From the NCBI GenBank assembly GCA_900100595.1, contig FMUA01000003.1:1-64000 (forward strand): 64,000 bases of DNA, read 5' to 3'. Origin of the DNA: Ruminococcaceae bacterium P7. Lineage in GTDB: Bacteria > Bacillota > Clostridia > Oscillospirales > Acutalibacteraceae. Below the pieces are notes generated by a model that was not told the origin of the DNA, ran no database searches, and worked only from the letters and a program-made list of their open reading frames with translations. This document shows, in pieces, positions 30,735 through 37,787 of this stretch (position 1 is its first letter; each line of letters begins with the position of its first letter). The position numbers and the translations under genes were made by a program.

Positions 30735-32387
30735 TTATGACAATCCGATAATCCAGCGGTAGTGCCGCTGACCGCCCTCGAGAAGCTCCGCCTCCAGCAG
30801 CGGGAATTCCTCCTCCAGCCGCTCGGTGAGCGCGTCCCTGTCCTCCTCGGCGGCTTCTTCTCCGCAGAAGATAGCGCAGGTCTCCATGTCGTCGATGTCG
30901 GGCGTGAGCCTGAGCGCGCTGATGATACCCTCGAGCCAGTCCTTGTCGACGGTGAACAGCTCGCCGTTCTTCATCACGATCTCGTCGCCCGCACGGCAGG
31001 AAAGATCATTATAGGAGCAATCCCGCGAGGCTGTCGTCTGCGCGAGCGTCGTGACGTTCTCGAGTCCGTTTTTCATGTTGCTGATGCGGTAGGCAAGGTC
31101 GTTGTCGGGAATGTCCATCGCCATCGCGAAGTATCCCTCCGCGACGCTGCGTGAGGGCAGAATATGGATATTCCTGCCGCCGTGGAGCTGCTGCGCCTGC
31201 TGCGCGGCAAGAATGACGTTTTTGTTGTTCGGGAACACGACGATCGCGTCCGCGTCGATGCGGTTGAACGCGTCGACGAACTCCTGTGCGGAGGCGTTCA
31301 TGGTGTCGGCGCAGTGGATGACCACGTCGCAGCCAAGCTCCTCAAAGAGCTGCTTCATGCCCTCGCCGCTGACGACGGCTACGGTGGCAAGCTCCTTGTG
31401 GGGAAGCTTTTTCTCTTCGTTCTGCGCCTTGATGACCTCGTTGTGCTGCAGCTGCATGTTCTCGAGCTTGAAGGTGAGGAACTCGCCGAACTGACGGCTG
31501 AGCGCAATGACCTTTTCGGGACGCAGGGTGTGGATATGCACCTTGACGCGGCTGCCGTCGCGCACAACGACGAGCGAATTGCCGTAGTGCTTGAGATCCT
31601 CGATGTAGCGGTCGACGTCAAAGAGCTGGATGTAGCTGCCGTCCCGCATGAGCTGCAGAATAAACTCAGTGCAGTAGCCGTCCGAAAACTTGCTGTTTTC
31701 ATTGAACGCCGAGAAGTCGAGCTGCTTCATCGCCGCAGGCTTCCGGTTCTCAGGCTCTTTGCTCTCACTCAGGACATCGCCGCAAAGCCAGCCGAGCATA
31801 CCCTCGACGATATAGATAAAACCCTGAGCGCCGCTGTCGATCACGCCTGCCTCCTTCAGCACGGGCAGAAGCTCGGGCGTGTAATTAAGCGTTTTTTTCA
31901 TTTCGGCGATATACATGGAGAGCAGATCCTCGATCGCGGTCGCGCGGTTGATCTGTCCGCGGATGTGCTCGATGCCCTCGCGGGTGACGGTGAGGATAGT
32001 GCCCTCTACGGGCTTGATGACCGAGGCGTAAGCGGTGCGGTAGCCCCTGATCAGGGCGTTGCGCAGCTCACCCGGACCCGCGACAACACAGCGGGCAAGC
32101 TCGAGCTGCATGCCCTTGAAGAACTGCGACAGAATCACTCCCGAATTTCCCCTTGCGCCGAGGAGCATTCTCTCGCTGAGCGGCTTCAGGTAGTGCGCGA
32201 GGACTTCGTTTTGCTTTGCGTATTTCACGCCGCTCTCGAGCGTGAGGCGCATATTGATGCCCGTGTCGCCGTCGGGCACGGGAAAGACGTTGAGCTTGTT
32301 GACCTCGTCCTCGTGCCGGCGGAGATTCTCGAGTCCGTTGCGCACCATTTTTTCAAACTGAATACCGTTGATTTTTTTGTTTTTCAT
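30735..32387 (-). CDS. FakA-type fatty acid kinase (DAK2/YloV family)
   Basis: A 550-residue protein. The N-terminal DhaL/DAK2 nucleotide-binding domain has NVFPVPDGDTGINM with the Mg-binding Asp residues, and LLGARGNSGVILSQ. The middle and C-terminal domains follow the FakA layout, with PDGYCTEF-like GYCTEFILQL and later a DegV-like tail. FakA phosphorylates fatty acids presented by FakB to acyl-phosphates for phospholipid synthesis. A fakB-like gene lies directly upstream, six bases away, supporting the role. No strong ribosome binding site is seen, so translation may depend on coupling. Confidence 0.85.
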   Translation of the reverse strand: MKNKKINGIQFEKMVRNGLENLRRHEDEVNKLNVFPVPDGDTGINMRLTLESGVKYAKQNEVLAHYLKPLSERMLLGARGNSGVILSQFFKGMQLELARCVVAGPGELRNALIRGYRTAYASVIKPVEGTILTVTREGIEHIRGQINRATAIEDLLSMYIAEMKKTLNYTPELLPVLKEAGVIDSGAQGFIYIVEGMLGWLCGDVLSESKEPENRKPAAMKQLDFSAFNENSKFSDGYCTEFILQLMRDGSYIQLFDVDRYIEDLKHYGNSLVVVRDGSRVKVHIHTLRPEKVIALSRQFGEFLTFKLENMQLQHNEVIKAQNEEKKLPHKELATVAVVSGEGMKQLFEELGCDVVIHCADTMNASAQEFVDAFNRIDADAIVVFPNNKNVILAAQQAQQLHGGRNIHILPSRSVAEGYFAMAMDIPDNDLAYRISNMKNGLENVTTLAQTTASRDCSYNDLSCRAGDEIVMKNGELFTVDKDWLEGIISALRLTPDIDDMETCAIFCGEEAAEEDRDALTERLEEEFPLLEAELLEGGQRHYRWIIGLS

Positions 32388-32393
32388 ATAGAT

Positions 32394-33329
32394 TTACGCT
32401 GTTTCGGAAATAATGCGCTCAAGCAGCGCCTTTTCTTCGGTCAGACCCTTGGAGATGGGCGTGCCGATGTAGTAAGCCGCCATCAGACCGGGGCCGATGT
32501 TGATGCCGCAGGAGGGGAATACGTCGTTGATGATGACTTCCTTGGGATGGAAGCGCTCCATAATCATTTCCTTATACTTTTCAGCCTGCGGATAGCGGCT
32601 TGTCTGGGCGATGAAGATGGTCTGCTCGGAGGCGTTCACAATGGTGTTCTCCATGTAGTTGAGCAGCACGCTGTACGCCTTCTTCGCGCCCTTGACCTTG
32701 CCGATCACGGTGGTCAGTCCGTTGTAATCAAACTCGCCGATGGGCTTGACGCCCGCGAGCTTGCCGAAGAACGCCTTGGAGTGGGTGAGTCTGCCCTTCT
32801 TGGCGACGAAGCTGAGGTCGTCGAGCCAGCCGCACTGATGGATGCGGTTCTTGTTCTCCTCAAGGTAAGCGGCGACCTGATCGATGTTATGACCGCTTGC
32901 TCTGAGCTTCGCGGCAAGAATGACGAGAAGTCCGTGACCCGCGCTGAAGCGCAGGGAATCCACAATGACGATTCTCGCATTGGGATAGCTCTTGACGACC
33001 TCGTTCTTTGCCTGCGTGGCAAAGCCGCAGGCGCCGCTGATGCCGCCCGAAATCGTGATGCAGAGCACATCCTCTCCCTTTTCGGCGTACTCGGTGAATA
33101 CGCGCTTGAACTCCTCAATGTTCGGCGGCGCGGTGGAAAAGCCGTCGGGGTTCTTGCTGAGCGCCTTGTAGAAAGCGTCTCTCTCGGAGTTCTCCCATTT
33201 GAGAATAAAGGGTGCATCCTGTTGATCGGGATAATTGATATGTCCGGGGATAATACGGATATCATAATCCTTCTGGTATTTTTCATTGAGATCGCAGGAT
33301 CCGTCTGCGATAATCGCGAATTTGTTCAT
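32394..33329 (-). CDS. DegV/FakB fatty-acid-binding protein
   Basis: A 311-residue DegV-fold protein. It has FAIIADGSCDLNEKY, then a STAPPN-type loop (GFSTAPPNIEEF), ITISGGISGACG and VVDSLRFSAGHG, all in the order of FakB proteins that hold a fatty acid in a buried pocket. GPGLMAAYY near the end is also typical. It would hand fatty acid to the FakA-like kinase encoded next. The ATG at 33329 is chosen for its spacing from AAAGGAA; an ATG two codons upstream overlaps the preceding stop (ATGA). Confidence 0.85.
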   Translation of the reverse strand: MNKFAIIADGSCDLNEKYQKDYDIRIIPGHINYPDQQDAPFILKWENSERDAFYKALSKNPDGFSTAPPNIEEFKRVFTEYAEKGEDVLCITISGGISGACGFATQAKNEVVKSYPNARIVIVDSLRFSAGHGLLVILAAKLRASGHNIDQVAAYLEENKNRIHQCGWLDDLSFVAKKGRLTHSKAFFGKLAGVKPIGEFDYNGLTTVIGKVKGAKKAYSVLLNYMENTIVNASEQTIFIAQTSRYPQAEKYKEMIMERFHPKEVIINDVFPSCGINIGPGLMAAYYIGTPISKGLTEEKALLERIISETA

Positions 33330-33331
33330 GT

Positions 33332-34282
33332 TCATTTCCTTTCCCGGGTAATATATTGCATTAAAAACCTTTCGGTTTTTATTTCCGTGTCCTTGCCGCC
33401 TACGGTGTAGGCGAGAATATGCTGCGCTCCCTCAACGGGTATCCAGAGCTTCGGCGCTGCGCAGGCTTCGTAGTTTTCCAGTCCCTGTGCAAGGGAAACC
33501 GTTTTGTCGCCCGTTCCGTGGATAAATACCGTCGGGATGCGGCAGTTTTTCAGCGAATCGGTTGTGCGCAGATAGATATCCTCTTTGATGCACAGCCTGC
33601 CGTAAGCCCGCATGACGGGCAGAATGAGGAAATACGGCAAACGGCGGATGCGCGCGTCGTGTTCAAGCTGATTCCGCGGCGCCACAAAGCCGCAGTCGAG
33701 CACCAGCGCCTTGACCTTCTTTTCGGTAATGGTATCGGAGGCGTAGGCGATCGAGGTGGAGCCCATCGACGAGCCGCTGAGGACGATGCTTTCAACGCCC
33801 TGCTTCTGCGCCGCAAAGTCGATCCAGACGGGAATGTCGTGCCGTTCCAGAACGCCCAGTCCGAGATATTTTCCGCCGCTGTCGCCGTGAGCGCGCTGGA
33901 TGATAAAGAGCAGGTTCCAGCCCAGCTCGCAGTAGTGCTTTGCCTGCATGCAGAAGTTGCTGATGGGTTCGCCGCGGTAGCCGTGGACGAATATCATCGT
34001 TTTGTCGCTGTTTTGATTGATGTAAAACCCGCGCAGCTCCACACCGTCCTTTGCCGTCACGCTGACGCGCTCCATCGGATGGGAGCGGACATAGGTGTCG
34101 GCGGCGATCAGCTCCGTCTGGTACGGCTCATAGCGCGTACCGCGAAGGTCTCCGCTCTCCGAGAGCGGAATGCTGCACTCCTTGCGCCCGAAGGCGAAGT
34201 TGAACAGTATCACCGACGGAATGACGATGAAAAGGATATAGAGTAACAGCAGCGCGAGAATAATAATAATTGCTATATTCAT
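33332..34282 (-). CDS. Membrane-anchored alpha/beta hydrolase (serine)
   Basis: A 316-residue protein with an N-terminal TM helix (about 3-25) and an outside-facing alpha/beta hydrolase. It shows MIFVHGYRGEP (oxyanion region), the nucleophile Ser in LSGSSMGST, the acid in HGTGDKTV and the His in EGAQHILAY. It resembles the family of lysophospholipase or cell-envelope esterases; the substrate is unknown. The ATG at 34282 overlaps the stop of the LRAT-domain gene by four bases, which sets the start; the frame itself extends 28 codons further. Confidence 0.78.
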   Translation of the reverse strand: MNIAIIIILALLLLYILFIVIPSVILFNFAFGRKECSIPLSESGDLRGTRYEPYQTELIAADTYVRSHPMERVSVTAKDGVELRGFYINQNSDKTMIFVHGYRGEPISNFCMQAKHYCELGWNLLFIIQRAHGDSGGKYLGLGVLERHDIPVWIDFAAQKQGVESIVLSGSSMGSTSIAYASDTITEKKVKALVLDCGFVAPRNQLEHDARIRRLPYFLILPVMRAYGRLCIKEDIYLRTTDSLKNCRIPTVFIHGTGDKTVSLAQGLENYEACAAPKLWIPVEGAQHILAYTVGGKDTEIKTERFLMQYITRERK

Positions 34283-34701
34283 CGGGTATTTGCCTGTCCG
34301 AATTTCTTCTTCCAGAAATTGCGGATATATTCGGTCTGCTCGCTCTTTTTCTCGCCGAATACGCATTCATAGGCGAAGTGCTCGCAGTTGTTGTGTATCA
34401 TGTTGTAGCCGCCCGTGCCGATTCTGGCGCGTGCGGTTTTGACGGTTTGTTCGGGCGGAATGCGTGTTTTGCGCTCTTTGCGGTCGAGGACGGCAACCTC
34501 GACGATGCGTCCGCAGGAGAACGCGTCGATATCCACGGCACAGACGGCGATGTCCTCATTTCGGTCGGCGTACTCGGGAACGGGCGGCCATCCGAACTGG
34601 ATGACCTCGTCCTCGCTGACAAACACGCCGTAGTGAAAGAGCGTGCCGATCCGGATCCGCACCATGTCGCCGCTTTGGGCGTCGGTCGGCATCCACTTCA
34701 T
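34279..34701 (-). CDS. LRAT-like (NlpC/P60 superfamily) acyltransferase or thiol hydrolase
   Basis: A 140-residue protein with the LRAT-type circularly permuted papain fold. His23 lies in LFHYGVFV near the N-terminus and Cys106 in NNCEHFAYEC near the end; NCEHF is the signature of lecithin:retinol acyltransferase and HRASLS/PLAAT proteins. Those enzymes move fatty acyl groups between phospholipids, amines and retinol through an acyl-Cys intermediate. It has no signal peptide or TM segment. It sits between ACP and hydrolase genes with ATGA overlaps on both sides, which strongly favours a lipid acyl-transfer job. Confidence 0.75.
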   Translation of the reverse strand: MKWMPTDAQSGDMVRIRIGTLFHYGVFVSEDEVIQFGWPPVPEYADRNEDIAVCAVDIDAFSCGRIVEVAVLDRKERKTRIPPEQTVKTARARIGTGGYNMIHNNCEHFAYECVFGEKKSEQTEYIRNFWKKKFGQANTR

Positions 34702-34946
34702 CGCTTCTTCGCCTCGATATAGTCAATGACGTCGCCGACGGTGTCAAACGAATTGACGCCCACGTCGTCGAACATCATATCAAACATCTCCTCCACGGCG
34801 ATGACCAAATAGAGAATGTTGACCGAGCTGAGTCCGAAGTCCTCGCGCAGACGCGATTCCTCCGTGCAGCCCTCAATCGCCTTGTTGCCGCCGTCAGCAG
34901 CAGTGAGAATGTCCTTTAAGCCCTGTAAAATTTCACTTCTTGTCAT
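34698..34946 (-). CDS. Acyl carrier protein
   Basis: An 82-residue acidic four-helix ACP. The phosphopantetheine site is the second Ser of FGLSSVNIL (about residue 41), where the common DSL reads SSV. Helix II IAVEEMFDMMF follows. It is not the housekeeping AcpP context (no fab genes nearby). Instead it is flanked by an acyl-activating enzyme gene, which it overlaps by 14 bases, and the LRAT-like gene, so it probably carries the acyl chain between them. Confidence 0.82.
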   Translation of the reverse strand: MTRSEILQGLKDILTAADGGNKAIEGCTEESRLREDFGLSSVNILYLVIAVEEMFDMMFDDVGVNSFDTVGDVIDYIEAKKR

Positions 34947-36441
34947 TTTTATATCTCACAATCTTCATACTCGGTGAGCGCGCAAAGTCGCTGTCGCGCA
35001 CCGTAATGCGGGTGACGCGCTGGAACGAGGGCAGACTCTGATTGACCTTTTCCAGCTCCCCGATAATAAACCTTTTGGGATCCTCGACGGGAAGCTTTGC
35101 GAGCACCGTCTGACGCGGCACCACCTCGAGCGCGAGGATATGTCTGCCGCCGTCGGTGACGGTCTCGAACACCTGCGAATCCTGGATAAAGGGCAGCGCG
35201 TTGAAATGACCCTCCAGCTCCGCGGGAGAAATATTCTCGCCGTTGGAGAGAACGATGATCTCCTTGATTCTTCCCGTAATATAGAGCAGCCCGCTTTCGT
35301 CCTGACGCACGAGATCGCCCGTATGGAACCAGCCTTCCTCGTCGAAGCCGTTCTCATCGCCGCCGACGTAGCCGTCCATCATGTTCTTGCCGCGCAGCCA
35401 CAGCTCGCCGTCCACGATTTTCAGCTCCTGATTGGGATAAGGGTAGCCGATGGAATCGGGGTGCTCGACGCTGAGCGGATTGCCCGAGACGAGGTTGGCG
35501 GACTCGGTCAGACCATAGCCCTGCAGGAGCTTGATGCCGAGCTTGTCATATTCCTCTATCAGATAGGGAGCGACTGCCGCGGCGCCGCAGATGATGGTTT
35601 TGAGGTCGTCTCCGAGCATATTCCTTCCGAACTGCTTCGAGAGTGAGAGCGACATCTCCGCAAGCGCGGGCACCATGACGAGCACCGTCGGCTTGAAGCT
35701 CTTGATATCGCGGAACATATTCTTGTTGTTATCGCAAATCAGCAGGGTGCTGCCCGTATAGAGCGCGGTCATCAGGTTGCGGATCAGTCCGAACACATGG
35801 GACAGGGGCAGAATCAGCAGATAGCGCTGATGAAAGACATTCCACACGCCGTAGCAGCCGTTGACGGTACCCTGCATCACCGCGCCGTTCGAGAGCAGCG
35901 CGCACTTGCTCTTTCCCGTCGTGCCGCCCGTGAACATCATCACGCAGGGCGTTTTTGCGTCGCAGTCGCGCATTTCCGCGCTGTCGAGTGTCTCCGCCGT
36001 GATATCGATGATCGGGAGGTCGTCGAGCTTCTCCCTTACAATGTCGAGCTGCGAATCCAGCTCGGGCTGATAGACCAGCGCGTCCAGCTGGAACCGCATG
36101 CAGCAGCCGAATACGCTGCGCGCATCGAGATGCGCGGGCAGAATGACCGCCGTCATGCCGAGGGTGGTCACGGCGATGAACGCCTTGACGAAGTCATAGG
36201 AATTGGCGCAGAGAATGCCGACTCTGCCGCCGTCGATCTGCTGCAGCAGCACCGCGCGGAAGGCAGCCGCGTCGCGCTCCAATTCTTCATAGGTGCAGGC
36301 TGTGTCGCGGAACACAATCGCCTCTCTGTCGGCGTAGTCACGCAGACAGTCGCGCCACATCTCGGTGACGGTGTCCTTTTCGATAATACGTTCAAATTCC
36401 TCGGGGTCGGTAAAGGGTCTGAAATACTCTCTCGCGTTCAC
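34933..36441 (-). CDS. Acyl-activating enzyme (ANL/AMP-binding superfamily)
   Basis: A 502-residue adenylating enzyme. The P-loop motif is MMFTGGTTGKSK (about 168-179), followed by YGLTES and the WFHTGD motif with its conserved Asp. The hinge is GRIKEIIVLSNGENISP, and SMKIVRYK carries the likely catalytic Lys. It would activate a carboxylic acid with ATP and load it on CoA or, given the next gene, on the ACP. The start is GTG with AAGGAGG seven bases before it. It is the fourth gene of the operon. Confidence 0.85.
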   Translation of the reverse strand: MNAREYFRPFTDPEEFERIIEKDTVTEMWRDCLRDYADREAIVFRDTACTYEELERDAAAFRAVLLQQIDGGRVGILCANSYDFVKAFIAVTTLGMTAVILPAHLDARSVFGCCMRFQLDALVYQPELDSQLDIVREKLDDLPIIDITAETLDSAEMRDCDAKTPCVMMFTGGTTGKSKCALLSNGAVMQGTVNGCYGVWNVFHQRYLLILPLSHVFGLIRNLMTALYTGSTLLICDNNKNMFRDIKSFKPTVLVMVPALAEMSLSLSKQFGRNMLGDDLKTIICGAAAVAPYLIEEYDKLGIKLLQGYGLTESANLVSGNPLSVEHPDSIGYPYPNQELKIVDGELWLRGKNMMDGYVGGDENGFDEEGWFHTGDLVRQDESGLLYITGRIKEIIVLSNGENISPAELEGHFNALPFIQDSQVFETVTDGGRHILALEVVPRQTVLAKLPVEDPKRFIIGELEKVNQSLPSFQRVTRITVRDSDFARSPSMKIVRYKNDKK

Positions 36442-36473
36442 GGTATGCCTCCTTTTGCTTTGTCAGATAATGT

Positions 36474-37127
36474 TTATTTTTTGATTGTATCCAGAAACCG
36501 CGCCAGCTCCTCCTCGCGCTCATAGAGCAGCTTTGTCGCCGCGTCCAGCTGCGTGAAGGTCGGTTTGTCGCCGTACAGCTCGCGCACGCTGACGCGCTCG
36601 CCGATGACGATTTTCTGACGTTCGGTCGCTTTCTGTTTGGGATGGATGTAAATCGGGATGATCGGTACGCCGCTGCGTACCGCCATGAGAACCATTCCCG
36701 ACTTGAAGGGTGACGGCGCACCGCCGTCAAAGTTGATATGTCCCTCGGGGAACATCGAAATCACTTCGCCCTCTTTGAGCCGCGCGATGATCTCGCGGAA
36801 GGTCGCCATGTCGGGATTCGCGCGGTCGATGCGGATACAGCGGCACCCGCGGAAGAGACGTCCCGACCACTTGTCCATCAGCTCCTCGCTGACGAGGAAA
36901 AACTGACGGCGGTACGGCACGGCAAAGAGCACCAGCGCGGGATCGACAAAGCTGACGTGGTTCGCGATCAGCAGCGCGCCGCCGCGGATATGCTCGCGCG
37001 CTTTCTCATTGGTGTAGTACACCTTCGGACGGAACCACAAAATCGCGGGTGCTCCCGTTACGCGCACAAAGTCGTGCATGATATTTTTAGGCGAAAAAAG
37101 CTTACTTTTTTTCGTTGGCTGTGTCAT
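36474..37127 (-). CDS. PlsC-type 1-acylglycerol-phosphate acyltransferase (second copy)
   Basis: A 217-residue acyltransferase. Motif I is NHVSFVD with His57 and Asp62 (HX4D), motif III is FPEGH (126-130), and an Arg-rich CRCIRIDR covers motif II. It transfers an acyl chain to lysophosphatidic acid or a related lipid. The ATG at 37127 has GGGGAG before it and overlaps the preceding plsC-like gene by 26 bases. The two copies are clearly different in sequence, so they may act on different positions or substrates. Confidence 0.82.
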   Translation of the reverse strand: MTQPTKKSKLFSPKNIMHDFVRVTGAPAILWFRPKVYYTNEKAREHIRGGALLIANHVSFVDPALVLFAVPYRRQFFLVSEELMDKWSGRLFRGCRCIRIDRANPDMATFREIIARLKEGEVISMFPEGHINFDGGAPSPFKSGMVLMAVRSGVPIIPIYIHPKQKATERQKIVIGERVSVRELYGDKPTFTQLDAATKLLYEREEELARFLDTIKK

Positions 37128-37758
37128 CGAGCATTCTCCCCAATCGGATAATACGCTCACGCATGGCATTGGTGAGGCGGTCAATATTTTCTTTCTCGCT
37201 GCGCGCGTCATCGGCGAAGTCGTGTACGTTCATCGGCGTCCCGATGATCACATGCGCGCGTTTTTTCAGGTTGAAGTAGCTGCCGTTCGTATAGACGGGA
37301 ATCACGGGGACGTCGGCAGCCAGCGCGATATACGCCGCGCTCGGCTTGAAGGGCAGCGGCCGCTCCTCGTTTTTGAGCGGGAGACGGCTCTCGGGAAAGA
37401 TGCCGGCCACCTTGCCCTTGCGCAGCAGCTCCTCGCTTTTTCCCATAAAGCTGAAATCGTGGGTGTCGCGGTTGACATAGATACCGCCCATCATTTTCAG
37501 GAACAGCCCCAGCGGCTTCTTTTGAAAGAGCACCTCCGCCATCTGCACGCGCAGGGTGCGCGTGAAAAAGACAAAGAGCAAAACCGCGTAGTCAAACACC
37601 GAGGTGTGGTTGCAAATGATGATCGCGGGACCTTTGATATGCCTGTCCTGCACCGCCTTGTCCTCATATTCAATTTTGGTGCGGAAGGCGATTTTTTGCG
37701 GAAGCCATCCCGTTGCCTTGACAAAGGCATTAAAAAATTCTGTCAGCATATTTGTCAT
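37102..37758 (-). CDS. PlsC-type acyltransferase (first copy)
   Basis: A 218-residue acyltransferase with NHTSVFD (His51, Asp56), GGIYVNRD as motif II and FPESRLP (121-127), where Ser replaces the usual Gly of FPEG. The hydrophobic region LLFVFFTRTLRV may attach it to the membrane. The start is either ATG at 37758 or, less likely, three codons later; no good ribosome binding site is visible. It is the second gene of the lipid operon, between the ANL-ACP fusion and the other PlsC. Confidence 0.8.
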   Translation of the reverse strand: MTNMLTEFFNAFVKATGWLPQKIAFRTKIEYEDKAVQDRHIKGPAIIICNHTSVFDYAVLLFVFFTRTLRVQMAEVLFQKKPLGLFLKMMGGIYVNRDTHDFSFMGKSEELLRKGKVAGIFPESRLPLKNEERPLPFKPSAAYIALAADVPVIPVYTNGSYFNLKKRAHVIIGTPMNVHDFADDARSEKENIDRLTNAMRERIIRLGRMLDDTANEKK

Positions 37759-37787
37759 CCGCAGCCGGCGGAAAGGCGCCCGCCGGA

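Noticed and set aside
31164-33410. Very long plus-strand open frame (748 codons) opposite the fakA/fakB genes
   Set aside because: It is the complement of two well-supported genes. Its translation is rich in Asp, His, Val and Arg with no recognisable domain, as expected from GC-rich antisense frames.
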